64,000 bases of DNA from UBA4636 sp963650915 (GCA_963650915.1 CAVJMJ010000014.1:1-64000); one strand, 5' to 3'; counted from the stretch's first letter, positions 41,244 through 49,498 are shown. Translations and numbers: made by a program. The notes: generated by a model not told the origin, from the sequence alone.

Positions 41244-42137
41244 TTATTTAAGGGTTAACTTTGCGTAAACGGGATAATGGTCGCTTACCTGCATGTCTTC
41301 GTAAGTTTTTTTGATTACTTTGTATTCGGAAACTTCAAAAAATTCTTTGGATGTAAAAATATAATCGTATTTTACCTCGTAACCGCCGATTATTCCGCCG
41401 TTAAAAGTGGAAGAATCGTCCCCGCAAACATCGGCTAAATCGTCTAAATCTTCCTTAAAGGAAAGAATTTCCGAAGAGTATGGCGTTGCGTTCATATCTC
41501 CCGTGACAATGCAGGGAAGATTGCATTCTTTTATTTTCGATTTAATAAGTTCGACGCTTTTTTCCCGCACGGTTTTTGAGCCGTGGTCGAGGTGGGTGTT
41601 AAAAACGGCAAAGAGTTTCGATGTGGACTTTTCTTTAAGAGTAACGCTTGTGCAAATCCTCGTGCAGTTACCGTTCCAAGTGTTGCTTAAAACGTCTGGC
41701 GTATCGCTGAGCCAAAATGAATAAGACGATATGAGTTCGAAACAGTCGCTTCTGAAAAATATCGGCGTGCATTCGGCGGTGTTCGTGTCGTCTCTAAACA
41801 AAGCGACGCTTTCATAGCCCTTTAAAAATTTTTTAAAAAACCGATATTGCTCGGGTCTGATTTCTTGCAAACAAATTATCGACGTTTGGTTGTCCTCGAT
41901 TATTTGTGCTATGTATTTTGATCTATAATACCATCCCGTTTTTCCGAAATCAAATCGGTCGTTGTATTTTACGTTATACGTCGTAACGCCGATATCTTTT
42001 ACGTCGTTTAATTTTATGTGGCGCAAAGAAAAATCGTGGGCGATTTTATATCTGAAAACCACCCCAAATGCCGATAAAACGCAAACGAATAGGCAAATAA
42101 TTACGACTATTAAGATTTTTCTTTTAGTTTTTTTCAT
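41244..42137 (-). CDS. Endonuclease/exonuclease/phosphatase family protein, membrane-anchored
   Basis: 297 residues with an N-terminal membrane anchor (about 7-28), placing the catalytic domain outside the membrane. EEP motifs: TTYNVKY near 52, CLQEIRPEQ near 90, FNTHLDHGSKTV near 179, VTGDMNATP near 212 and SDHYPVYAK near 287. Family members are DNases, sphingomyelinases or phosphatases; the anchored form suggests an extracellular nuclease or phosphodiesterase. GGTGTACTT-like SD is weak. Confidence 0.88.
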   Translation of the reverse strand: MKKTKRKILIVVIICLFVCVLSAFGVVFRYKIAHDFSLRHIKLNDVKDIGVTTYNVKYNDRFDFGKTGWYYRSKYIAQIIEDNQTSIICLQEIRPEQYRFFKKFLKGYESVALFRDDTNTAECTPIFFRSDCFELISSYSFWLSDTPDVLSNTWNGNCTRICTSVTLKEKSTSKLFAVFNTHLDHGSKTVREKSVELIKSKIKECNLPCIVTGDMNATPYSSEILSFKEDLDDLADVCGDDSSTFNGGIIGGYEVKYDYIFTSKEFFEVSEYKVIKKTYEDMQVSDHYPVYAKLTLK

Positions 42138-42171
42138 ATCGAAAGTATAACGTTTAAAACCTAAAAAAGCG

Positions 42172-42188
42172 CGATAACGGGCTTATAG
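42172..42188 (+). repeat. Dispersed 17-bp word, exact, hairpin context
   Basis: AAAAAAGCG then CGATAACGGGCTTATAG then CGGGACTTTTTT. CGC-ATAA pairs with TTAT-GCG around the loop CGGGC, and the A- and T-runs extend the stem, so this copy may terminate the GH32 transcript. Confidence 0.9.
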
Positions 42189-42284
42189 CGGGACTTTTTT
42201 ATAAAAACGAACCGAATTAACCCCGTTTTTTATAATTTAAAAAAGTTAAATTCAAACTCGTTTTATACTTAAAACGAGGCAGTT

Positions 42285-43757
42285 TTAAACCACAATGTCG
42301 TACTTTTTAAGGGAAAGGATTTTTGCCTTACCCGAGACTGCAAAAAAGGAAATACCGTCGCCGTTGTTTAAGGTATAAACGTTACTCGTCATTACCTTTT
42401 CACCGTCGTTTATAAAAACTTCGCAACTACTTACGTCGAGAAAAATTCTAAACGATATTGAGTTATCGGTATTTTCTACGTTGACAGATCTTTTGTATGC
42501 GTCTTTTTCTTTTTTATCGCAATCGATTTTTACACCGCAATCGCGTCTGTCAAAAACCACTTTTCCGTTTTGTTTATCGTAATAAACTTGTGCGTAATCG
42601 GTTTGACTTTCAAATAATTTTATTCCGACAATATCGGTGTCATCGGTTGAAATTTTAACCGATAACTCTATTTTATTGCCGTTTATTCCATTTAATACCG
42701 TGTGTTCGCCTATTTCGACGTCGGTATATTCCACTGCGTTTTTTCTGTATTTTTCTATTTCCTTTATAGGAATTTGTATTAACCTTCCATTTTTAAGGGA
42801 TAGTCGGCGGGGAAGGGTACAGGCGCCCGCCCAACCGTCTATCGCAGTCGGCATAGACCTACTCCACGTTTGCATCCAAGCAATCATTATGACTTCGTCA
42901 CCCCGCAATTTAAGGACTTGAGGAGCGTAAAAATCCAATCCGCCGTCTATTTCGTCCTCGTGTTTTATTGAAAATTTACCGCTATTTAAATCGAGTTTTC
43001 CTACCGAATATATAGAAGAATTTACGTTTTGATACCTGCCGTCCTCCGACACATAACCTTGCGGACTTGAAAGTATTACGTCTTCGTCGCCATAGTTAAA
43101 GATACACGGACATTCGTAAATCCCGGTCGTGGTTTTATCGTCCTTTCTTACTATTCCGGAAAAGTCCCAATCGTCTAAATTCGTTGAAGAAAACAACAGA
43201 AGTTGCCCCTTTCTATCTTCCGCCATAGAACCGCACAACATGTAATATTTGCCATCTCTTTCAAAGACGAGAGGATCTCGAAAATCCGCCATTGAACAAT
43301 CTTTCGGCAATTTACATGACGGTATCACGACGCCCTTTTTGAGGTAATTTTTGCCGTCTAACGAAACCGCCGACGCTTGAGTTTGTTTTCCCGAACTTAC
43401 GGCGGTGTAAAAAACGTAATGCTTGCCGTCTTTTTCTATAGCCGAACCCGAAAAACAACCGTCTTTGTCATAAAAAGTATCTGGTGCAAGTGCCGTGTTT
43501 ACCCATTCCCACTTGATTAAATCGTCGCTTACGTAATGTCCCCAATGCATAGGTCCCCATTCGGGTGCATAGGGGTAAAATTGAAAAAACAAATGAAATT
43601 TGCCCGCAAAGTAACTAAAACCGTTCGGGTCGTTCATCCATCCAACTGGCGGCATTGCGTGATAGGTGTGTCTAAATTTCGGCTTTACCGAAGATTGACT
43701 TTTATTTATATATTCGTCGGCTTTTTCAACGGAAAAGCAAGTCGATTTTTCGTCCAT
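42285..43757 (-). CDS. Sucrose-6-phosphate hydrolase / beta-fructofuranosidase (GH32)
   Basis: 490 residues, no signal peptide, so cytosolic. The GH32 N-terminal five-bladed propeller carries the nucleophile motif WMNDPNG (40-46), the FRDP motif near 166 and the acid/base YECPCIF near 216. The C-terminal beta-sandwich contains ...SCEVFINDGEKVMTSNVY. It hydrolyses sucrose(-6-P) or short fructans. No PTS or fructokinase gene is adjacent. Its predicted -35 lies in the loop of a palindrome, suggesting repression by an unlinked regulator. Confidence 0.95.
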   Translation of the reverse strand: MDEKSTCFSVEKADEYINKSQSSVKPKFRHTYHAMPPVGWMNDPNGFSYFAGKFHLFFQFYPYAPEWGPMHWGHYVSDDLIKWEWVNTALAPDTFYDKDGCFSGSAIEKDGKHYVFYTAVSSGKQTQASAVSLDGKNYLKKGVVIPSCKLPKDCSMADFRDPLVFERDGKYYMLCGSMAEDRKGQLLLFSSTNLDDWDFSGIVRKDDKTTTGIYECPCIFNYGDEDVILSSPQGYVSEDGRYQNVNSSIYSVGKLDLNSGKFSIKHEDEIDGGLDFYAPQVLKLRGDEVIMIAWMQTWSRSMPTAIDGWAGACTLPRRLSLKNGRLIQIPIKEIEKYRKNAVEYTDVEIGEHTVLNGINGNKIELSVKISTDDTDIVGIKLFESQTDYAQVYYDKQNGKVVFDRRDCGVKIDCDKKEKDAYKRSVNVENTDNSISFRIFLDVSSCEVFINDGEKVMTSNVYTLNNGDGISFFAVSGKAKILSLKKYDIVV

Positions 43758-43778
43758 ATTTTTACTCCGATTTATAAG

Positions 43779-43817
43779 TTTATAGTCGCTAAAAAAGTGC
43801 AGAGCAATGCACTTTTT
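43779..43817 (-). promoter_or_regulatory. GH32 promoter with overlapping palindrome
   Basis: Minus-strand TTGCTC (43802-43807), 17-bp spacer, TATAAA (43779-43784). A perfect dyad AAAAAGTGCA (43792-43801) / TGCACTTTTT (43808-43817) has the -35 as its 6-base centre, an ideal operator position. Confidence 0.65.
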
Positions 43818-43938
43818 CTAAACGCTTTTAGTTCGAATCTCTCTTTTTGTTATCAAGATAAACAAAAAAAGACGGAAAACAAAAATTAATTTATAATATG
43901 ATGATATCTAATTATAATGTAAAAGTATTACCTAAACT

Positions 43939-43979
43939 AACAAAAAAAGACGAAGTTGTTGACTCCGTCTTTTTTTGTT
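43939..43979 (-). terminator. Terminator of tRNA-Gln
   Basis: AACAAAAAAAGACG pairs perfectly with CGTCTTTTTTTGTT (14 bp, 13-base loop), directly after the tRNA CCA end on the minus strand. Confidence 0.9.
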
Positions 43980-44054
43980 TGGCTGGGGATGAGAGATTCG
44001 AACTCCCGGATGACGGAGTCAGAGTCCGTAGCCTTACCGCTTGGCGAATCCCCA
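43980..44054 (-). tRNA. tRNA-Gln(CUG)
   Basis: 75 nt including the encoded CCA. Acceptor arm TGGGGAT/ATCCCCA, discriminator G, T-loop TTCGAAT, anticodon arm ACGGA/TCCGT around the loop CTCTGAC, giving anticodon CTG, which reads CAG. A lone tRNA with its own promoter and terminator. Confidence 0.95.
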
Positions 44055-44073
44055 ATATTCGATTGCAAAGATA

Positions 44074-44102
44074 AATATAGCAAAAAAGATAAAAAAAGAC
44101 AA
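44074..44102 (-). promoter_or_regulatory. Promoter of tRNA-Gln
   Basis: Minus-strand TTGTCT (44097-44102), 17-bp spacer, TATATT (44074-44079), about 20 nt before the mature 5' end. Confidence 0.6.
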
Positions 44103-44370
44103 GCAAATTGACGGATAAAAACGATTTTTTCAAAAAATATTACAAAAACGTCCGCCGTTTTCGTTGCGGTTTATCGGCAATTTATACCTATTTATTTTAC
44201 GAGTAGTTGCTTTGTTTTAAGCCGTACCGTTTATACTTTGGCTTGGCGATGTGTTTTATGATGGTAAAAGGTAATAAAAGGGGCTATCGGTACTGCGATA
44301 CTTGTCTTTTTTTTAAAAATGTAGTAATATAAAAAAATGTAGTAATATAAAAAATAGAAAGAGGTAACCT
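44103..44370. other. Intergenic region with 18-bp duplication
   Basis: AT-rich; AAAAATGTAGTAATATAA occurs twice in tandem (44315-44350) just before the AGAGGT SD of the PPTase gene. TCGGCAATTTATACC here also occurs near 28626. Confidence 0.6.
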
Positions 44371-45060
44371 ATGCTTAAATACGAGCGCAAAATAAAAATC
44401 GAGCCGAATACGGAGGAAAACATTGCAAAAAACGATGCTTTGGAAGTTAAAGGCGAAAAACTTACGGAGGGTTTCGTTAAAGTCTATTTTGCAAAAACAG
44501 GGGAAGCGGATTTACCGACTTATCCAAAGGAAAGAACTGAAGAAATACTCGGCGTTAAAAGCCAAAAGGCAAAAATAGAAAAGTCGTCCGACTGGGCACT
44601 GCTTGAATTTGCCGTAAAAGACGTTTTCGGTAAAAATTTGACCGATTATTCCTTTAAAAAACAAAATAACGGCAAATGGGTTTCGGACGGTTTTTATTTT
44701 TCGCTCACCCATTCGGATGGTGCCGTCGGGGTTGCTTTATCTAATTTGCCCGTCGGGTTCGATATAGAATCCATATCGTCTTTTGAAAAAAAGACGGCTT
44801 TAAAAAAGGACGCTTTTTTAAAAAAGATTTGCACGGATAACGAATACGAAAAATACAAAAATGCCTCTATAGGTCGATTATCGGCAATTTGGACGGCAAA
44901 AGAAAGCGTTTTTAAAAGTAGCGACGAAAGTTTTTTCGATTATAAAAAAGCCGATTTAAACTTGGCAAAAAGCATGATTTTAAATTTATTCGGAAAGGAT
45001 TATTCGGCTTCGGTTTGCGCTATCGGCGATTACGATACAGAATATTTTATCGTGGAATAA
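44371..45060 (+). CDS. 4'-phosphopantetheinyl transferase, Sfp type
   Basis: 229 residues. Transfers phosphopantetheine from CoA to carrier proteins. Motifs: FSLTHSDGAVGVALS near 112-126, the Mg-binding GFDIES near 130-135 and WTAKESVFK near 174-182. The class suggests polyketide/non-ribosomal or broad carrier activation rather than AcpS; no carrier or synthase gene is nearby. IGRLSAIW, right before the WTAKE motif, is encoded through a copy of the dispersed word (complement). Confidence 0.9.
   Translation: MLKYERKIKIEPNTEENIAKNDALEVKGEKLTEGFVKVYFAKTGEADLPTYPKERTEEILGVKSQKAKIEKSSDWALLEFAVKDVFGKNLTDYSFKKQNNGKWVSDGFYFSLTHSDGAVGVALSNLPVGFDIESISSFEKKTALKKDAFLKKICTDNEYEKYKNASIGRLSAIWTAKESVFKSSDESFFDYKKADLNLAKSMILNLFGKDYSASVCAIGDYDTEYFIVE
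44867..44883 (-). repeat. Dispersed word variant CGATAATCGACCTATAG, inside sfp-type gene
   Basis: Identical over 17 bases to the intergenic copy at 63487-63503, and followed on the minus strand by AGGCATTTTTG. Confidence 0.85.
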
Positions 45061-45569
45061 AACCTGTTTTATAGCGGAAAAGCCGTGCTTTACGAAAAAC
45101 TGGCTTGCAAAGACGAGCAAATAGTTAAATATTGCGCTTAATCGACGGGTTTTTATGACCTCGTACTGTTTTAGTAAAGATAAAACCGCACATCCCGCTT
45201 GTCCGTGTAAGAGAAAACGTCGGACGAGGCATGTATGGCGTCTGGCGAAACATATAAAGAGACGCCCGTATTAGCAAAAAGTCCGCCTATAAGCCGATTA
45301 TCGCCGTATATGTTTTCTTTTTTTGTGCCTTTTACGGAAGTTTTTATCGTGCTTTAACGACCTGCAAATAACTTTACGTTTGAGATAAGACCGATAATCG
45401 AAAACCCTATCGTTACCGAAAACCGATGCTCGAAAATTATGCGGTTTTGGTAAAAAATCGAAGAGATAAAGGATAGCGTTACCGTTTAGTCGGCAACGCT
45501 AACGACGTTTTTATACCAATCAATAGTTACGGTTCGGTTAAAATTATCGGCTGTAACGCTAAAATTCGT
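45061..45569. other. Non-coding stretch
   Basis: About 510 bases with no supportable gene; it holds the word copy at 45286-45302 and nothing else I can name. Confidence 0.6.
45286..45302 (-). repeat. Dispersed 17-bp word, variant CGATAATCGGCTTATAG
   Basis: Minus strand, followed by GCGGACTTTTTG. Confidence 0.88.
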
Positions 45570-45598
45570 TGACCGACTTATAAAATAATGATATAATT
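45570..45598 (+). promoter_or_regulatory. Promoter upstream of pdxS
   Basis: TTGACC (45570-45575), 17-bp spacer, TATAAT (45593-45598). It implies a 5' UTR of about 230 nt containing repeated GCCGATTAAAACGCCGA motifs. Confidence 0.75.
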
Positions 45599-45837
45599 AC
45601 CGCTGTTAGGTAATATAATGTCGTTAAGAAAAACTAATATCGTTAAAAAATCGACGGCAATTATTTTCAATGCCGATTAAAACGCCGACTAAAAAACAGT
45701 TAAAACGCCGATTGAAAGTTTAAAAACCGTTTAAACCGTAAGCGTTTAAAACCGATTAAAACATAGGTGGTTAAAAACCCGACAAAACTACAAAACGACA
45801 AAAGCAACGATAAAAAATAATTTACGAGGAACTTATT

Positions 45838-46707
45838 ATGTCTCGTCAGGAAATCAATAGAAATTTAGCCCAAATGCTTAAAGGCGGAGTTATAATGGAC
45901 GTTACCACGCCCGAGCAAGCAAAAATCGCGGAAGCCGCCGGTGCGTGTGCGGTTATGGCGTTAGAGCGCATTCCCGCCGATATAAGAGCGGCAGGTGGCG
46001 TATCGAGGATGTCCGATCCGAAGATGATCAAGGGCATACAACAAGCCGTATCCATTCCCGTTATGGCAAAATGCCGTATCGGTCATTTCGTCGAGGCTCA
46101 GATTTTGCAAGCCATCGACATAGACTATATCGACGAAAGCGAAGTTTTATCGCCCGCCGATAACGTTTATCATATCGACAAGACTAAATTCGACGTTCCC
46201 TTCGTATGCGGTGCAAAAGACCTCGGCGAGGCTTTAAGAAGGATTTCCGAAGGTGCTTCCATGATAAGAACCAAGGGCGAACCGGGAACGGGCGACGTCG
46301 TCCAAGCGGTAACCCATATGCGTCTTATGCAGTCGCAGATAAGAAAAATCGCCTCGATGAGCGAAGACGAACTTTACGAAGAAGCAAAAAATCTTCGTGT
46401 GTCGTATGAACTCGTAAAATACGTTCACGACAACAAAAAACTTCCCGTGGTCAACTTTGCGGCAGGCGGAGTCGCCACGCCCGCAGACGCCGCGCTTATG
46501 ATGCAACTCGGTGCGGAAGGCGTTTTCGTGGGGAGCGGTATTTTTAAGTCGGGCAATCCCGAAAAGCGTGCACGTGCAATCGTCAAGGCGGTAACAAACT
46601 ACGACGATCCTAAAATTCTTGCGGAAATTTCCGAAGATTTAGGAGAAGCAATGGTCGGCATAAACGAACAGGAAATAGCACTTTTAATGGCAGAAAGAGG
46701 CAAGTAA
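45838..46707 (+). CDS. pdxS: Pyridoxal 5'-phosphate synthase subunit PdxS
   Basis: 289 residues. Makes PLP from ribose-5-P, glyceraldehyde-3-P and ammonia. Strongly conserved: QMLKGGVIMDVTTPEQAKIAE, GACAVMALERIPADIRAAGGVSRM, the Schiff-base lysine in VMAKCRIGHFVEAQ near 77, and EGASMIRTKGEPGTGDVV. SD GAGGA. Forms the dodecameric synthase core that is fed by PdxT, encoded 1 nt downstream. PLP made here also serves the NifS enzyme in this window. Confidence 0.97.
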   Translation: MSRQEINRNLAQMLKGGVIMDVTTPEQAKIAEAAGACAVMALERIPADIRAAGGVSRMSDPKMIKGIQQAVSIPVMAKCRIGHFVEAQILQAIDIDYIDESEVLSPADNVYHIDKTKFDVPFVCGAKDLGEALRRISEGASMIRTKGEPGTGDVVQAVTHMRLMQSQIRKIASMSEDELYEEAKNLRVSYELVKYVHDNKKLPVVNFAAGGVATPADAALMMQLGAEGVFVGSGIFKSGNPEKRARAIVKAVTNYDDPKILAEISEDLGEAMVGINEQEIALLMAERGK

Positions 46708-46708
46708 T

Positions 46709-47293
46709 TTGAAAATAGGAGTTCTCGCCCTTCAGGGCGCATTTTACGAACACGAAAAATGCATGGAAAGGCTCGGTGCCACAACTGTGGAAATTCGTCG
46801 TTTGTCACAATTTACAGATGATTTGGACGGTTTGATTTTGCCCGGCGGAGAGTCGACCGTAATGGGTAAACTTCTTTTGGAAGAGGAGCTTAAGGAACCC
46901 GTAAAAAAGGCAATAGAAAAGGGGCTTCCCGTTTTCGGCACTTGTGCGGGTATGATACTTCTCGCAAAAAAAATTTCGGGCGACGATACGGTTCATCTCG
47001 GCGTGTTGGATGCCGTTGTAAAGCGTAACGCTTACGGAAGGCAACTTGCTTCTTTTCAGACGGTTGCCGATTTTAAAGGGGTAGGAAAGATTCCTATGAC
47101 CTTTATCCGCGCGCCGTACTTTGAAAGCGTAGGTGACGGCGTCGAGGTTTTATCCGTCGTTGACGGCAATATCGTTGCCGTGCGTCAAAACAATATTTTG
47201 GCAACGGCGTTTCACCCGGAACTAACTGGCGACTTACGCGTTCACGAGTATTTTTTTGATATGGTAAAGTCGAGTGACTTTAAAAACAAATAA
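46709..47293 (+). CDS. pdxT: Pyridoxal 5'-phosphate synthase glutaminase subunit PdxT
   Basis: 194 residues from a TTG start at 46709, one base after the pdxS stop, with AGAGG as SD inside the pdxS end. Class I glutaminase: GVLALQGAFYEHE, LPGGEST near 44-50, catalytic Cys79 in FGTCAGMILLA, and the His-Glu pair in FHPELTGD near 172. Supplies ammonia to PdxS. Confidence 0.96.
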   Translation: MKIGVLALQGAFYEHEKCMERLGATTVEIRRLSQFTDDLDGLILPGGESTVMGKLLLEEELKEPVKKAIEKGLPVFGTCAGMILLAKKISGDDTVHLGVLDAVVKRNAYGRQLASFQTVADFKGVGKIPMTFIRAPYFESVGDGVEVLSVVDGNIVAVRQNNILATAFHPELTGDLRVHEYFFDMVKSSDFKNK

Positions 47294-47316
47294 AAGGGCG
47301 ATAAAAAGCCCTTTTT
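47292..47316 (+). terminator. Terminator of pdxST
   Basis: AAAAGGGC, loop GATAAAAA, GCCCTTTTT, starting within the pdxT stop codon. Confidence 0.82.
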
Positions 47317-47353
47317 AAAAGCCCGATACGCGCGACATAATTATATATAATAT

Positions 47354-47412
47354 GGCTTGAATAGGACTTGATAGGGCTTGATAGGGCTTGAATAGGTTTA
47401 AATAGGGTTTGA
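47354..47412. repeat. 10-11-bp tandem repeat
   Basis: GGCTTGATAG-type units, about six and degenerate, between pdxT and the rpsJ promoter. Confidence 0.75.
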
Positions 47413-47540
47413 AATTGCCCTTTAAGGTGTCTTTTGGTTGCGACCATAAGGCAAAAAACGATGGTTTGGACGAAAAACAAACTTTTTTATACAATTTTTC
47501 AAAATCGTTGAATTATTTTTGAAAAATCGCGAAAAAACGT

Positions 47541-47569
47541 TTGACAATAATCGGCGTATATTGTATTAT
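47541..47569 (+). promoter_or_regulatory. Promoter of the ribosomal operon
   Basis: TTGACA (47541-47546), 17-bp spacer, TATTAT (47564-47569). The start would be near 47576, 310 nt before rpsJ. Confidence 0.85.
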
Positions 47570-47575
47570 TGATAC

Positions 47576-47746
47576 GCTGTGTAAAAAGGGTTGAGGTGAA
47601 AAGTTACTTTAAACCCCGCAAGTGAGCCATGCTCAAACTACCGGGAAGATAATTTTCACTGACAAATGTGGGGGATTTACCCCTGCGACTAACCGAGCCC
47701 TACGGTGTTACGTCATCTGCAATAAACACGGCGCAGATGATTTTTT
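47576..47746 (+). ncRNA. Structured leader / attenuator RNA upstream of rpsJ
   Basis: No ORF. Nested helices: GGTGAAAA (47595-47602) with TTTTCACT (47653-47660), CCCG (47615-47618) with CGGG (47642-47645), TGAGC (47623-47627) with GCTCA (47631-47635). A GGGG/CCCC hairpin (47670-47683) and ACCG/CGGT (47692-47706) follow. CCCCGCA (47614-47620) could instead pair with TGTGGGG (47667-47673), a mutually exclusive fold. It ends in an intrinsic terminator. This is either an r-protein autoregulatory leader or a separate small RNA. It does not match the T-box, SAM, TPP or cobalamin signatures I know. Confidence 0.6.
47713..47746 (+). terminator. Leader terminator (attenuator)
   Basis: TCATCTGC (47713-47720) pairs with GCAGATGA (47733-47740), then TTTTTT, 140 nt before the rpsJ start. 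Confidence 0.85.
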
Positions 47747-47888
47747 ATTGCCCGACGGTTCGATACACACGGCAAAGTTGTTAAAAAGGTTTTCTTGAAC
47801 AAACACACAGCAATTATAAGAAGACCGAGGCAAAAAGTCCTAAATTGCCGCAACTTAAAAAGTTAGTATAAAACGGAGGAATTTTTCA

Positions 47889-48188
47889 ATGGCAGGACAG
47901 AAAATCAGAATCAAATTATCGGCTTACGACCACAACATGGTTGACCAAGCTACGGCACGCATCGTCGAAACGATGAAGAAAGCGGGCGCTAAAATAAGCG
48001 GTCCCATTCCTCTTCCCACCGAAAAGGAAATCGTAACCATCTTGCGCTCCCCGCATAAGTACAAAGACAGTCGTGAACAGTTCGAATTAAGAACTCACAA
48101 ACGTCTTATCGACATTTACTCCACCAACGCTAAAATTTTGGACAGCATCCATCTTCCCGCAGGCGTGGACGTAAAGATTAAATTGTAA
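47889..48188 (+). CDS. rpsJ: 30S ribosomal protein S10
   Basis: 99 residues; first gene of the S10-spc-alpha block, SD GGAGGA. KIRIKLSAYDHNMVDQA and the LPTEKEIVTILRSPHKYKDSREQFE loop are diagnostic. It also acts in antitermination (NusE) in other bacteria. Preceded by a long leader containing a terminator, so transcription of the whole block may be controlled here. Confidence 0.97.
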   Translation: MAGQKIRIKLSAYDHNMVDQATARIVETMKKAGAKISGPIPLPTEKEIVTILRSPHKYKDSREQFELRTHKRLIDIYSTNAKILDSIHLPAGVDVKIKL

Positions 48189-48224
48189 TCGTTTTTTGAA
48201 AATATACGGAGGTGAACTTTATCG

Positions 48225-48857
48225 ATGAATAAAGCAATCATTGGAAGAAAATTAGGTATGACGCAGATCTTTTCCGCTGACGGAAAAGTAATCCCCGTTA
48301 CCGTAATCGAGGCAGGTCCCTGCCCGATAGTTCAAGTCAAAACGGTTGACCGCGACGGTTATTCCGCAGTTAAGTTGGGCTTTTGCAAGGTTTCCGAAAA
48401 GGAAATAAACAAACCTAACCTCGGTCAGTTTAAGAAAGCGGGTTTGGAACCTCACAAATATCTTAAAGAATTCCGTCTTGACAACGCCGAAACTTACGAA
48501 GTAGGCAAAGTAATCGCATGCGACACTTTCGCACAAGGCGACAAGGTTGACGTCGTCGGCATCACGAAAGGTCACGGCTTTACGGGCGTAATCAAAAGAT
48601 GGAACCAACACAGACTTAAAGAAACGCACGGCGTAGGCCCCGTTCACAGAGAAGTCGGTTCTATGGGTTCCATAAGCGATCCGTCGAGAGTATTTAAAAA
48701 CAAACACTTAGCAGGTCAATACGGTGTCGAACAAGTTACCGTTCAAAACCTCGAAGTAGTTAAAGTAGACGTTCAAAGAAACGCTATATTGGTACGCGGT
48801 GCAGTTCCAGGTCCTAAGGGCGGAATCGTTACCATTAAAAACAGCGTTAAAGCATAA
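48225..48857 (+). CDS. rplC: 50S ribosomal protein L3
   Basis: 210 residues, SD GGAGGTG. Starts IIGRKLGMTQIF and contains the internal loop GHGFTGVIKRWN...THGVGPVHREVGSMGS that reaches the peptidyl-transferase centre. Second gene of the S10 operon, 36 nt after rpsJ. Confidence 0.97.
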   Translation: MNKAIIGRKLGMTQIFSADGKVIPVTVIEAGPCPIVQVKTVDRDGYSAVKLGFCKVSEKEINKPNLGQFKKAGLEPHKYLKEFRLDNAETYEVGKVIACDTFAQGDKVDVVGITKGHGFTGVIKRWNQHRLKETHGVGPVHREVGSMGSISDPSRVFKNKHLAGQYGVEQVTVQNLEVVKVDVQRNAILVRGAVPGPKGGIVTIKNSVKA

Positions 48858-48871
48858 GGAGGGTCCGAATA

Positions 48872-49498
48872 ATGCCAAGCGTAAAATTATATAATATGAA
48901 TGCTCAGGAAAAAGGCGTTGTCGAACTTGACGAAAACCTTTTCTGCATCGAATACAACGAACCGTTGATTCATCAAGCGGTCGTAACCAGATTAGCAAAC
49001 GAAAGACAGGGTACGAAGAGTGCTTTAACGAGAACCGAAGTCAGAGGCGGCGGTAAAAAGCCTTATCGTCAGAAGGGCACGGGTAACGCTCGTCAAGGTT
49101 CTACGAGGGCTCCTCAATGGATTAAGGGCGGTGTCGTATTTGCTCCAAAGTCCAGAGACTTCAGAAAGAAGATGAACATTTGCGCAAAGAGAATCGCTTT
49201 ATTCTCGGCGCTTTCCAAAAAACTTGCCGATAACGAGTTTTACGTAATCGACGAAGTAGCGGTAGCAAACGGAAAGACCAAAGAAATGGTTGCGTTCATG
49301 AACGCTTTCAAATTTGAAAAATCCGTACTTATCGTTATGTGCAACAACGACGAAAAAGTCATCAGGGCTACGAGAAACCTTAAAAATCTTCAAACCCTTC
49401 CCGTTGAACAACTCAACACTTACGACGTCGTTAAAAACAGCGTGATCGTTCTCGCAAAGGGCTCTGTTGAAAAATTACAGGAGGTTTACGGAGAATAA
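48872..49498 (+). CDS. rplD: 50S ribosomal protein L4
   Basis: 208 residues, SD AAGGAGG. The long loop GGGKKPYRQKGTGNARQGSTRAPQWIKGG lines the exit tunnel. L4 is the classical repressor of S10 operons in enterobacteria; whether it binds the leader here is untested. Its stop overlaps the rplW start (TAATG). Confidence 0.97.
   Translation: MPSVKLYNMNAQEKGVVELDENLFCIEYNEPLIHQAVVTRLANERQGTKSALTRTEVRGGGKKPYRQKGTGNARQGSTRAPQWIKGGVVFAPKSRDFRKKMNICAKRIALFSALSKKLADNEFYVIDEVAVANGKTKEMVAFMNAFKFEKSVLIVMCNNDEKVIRATRNLKNLQTLPVEQLNTYDVVKNSVIVLAKGSVEKLQEVYGE

Noticed and set aside
47576..47746. SAM, TPP, cobalamin or T-box riboswitch before rpsJ
   Set aside because: Short similarities (AAACCCCGCAA, CCGGGAAG) do not extend to the conserved cores of these families; kept as an unassigned leader.
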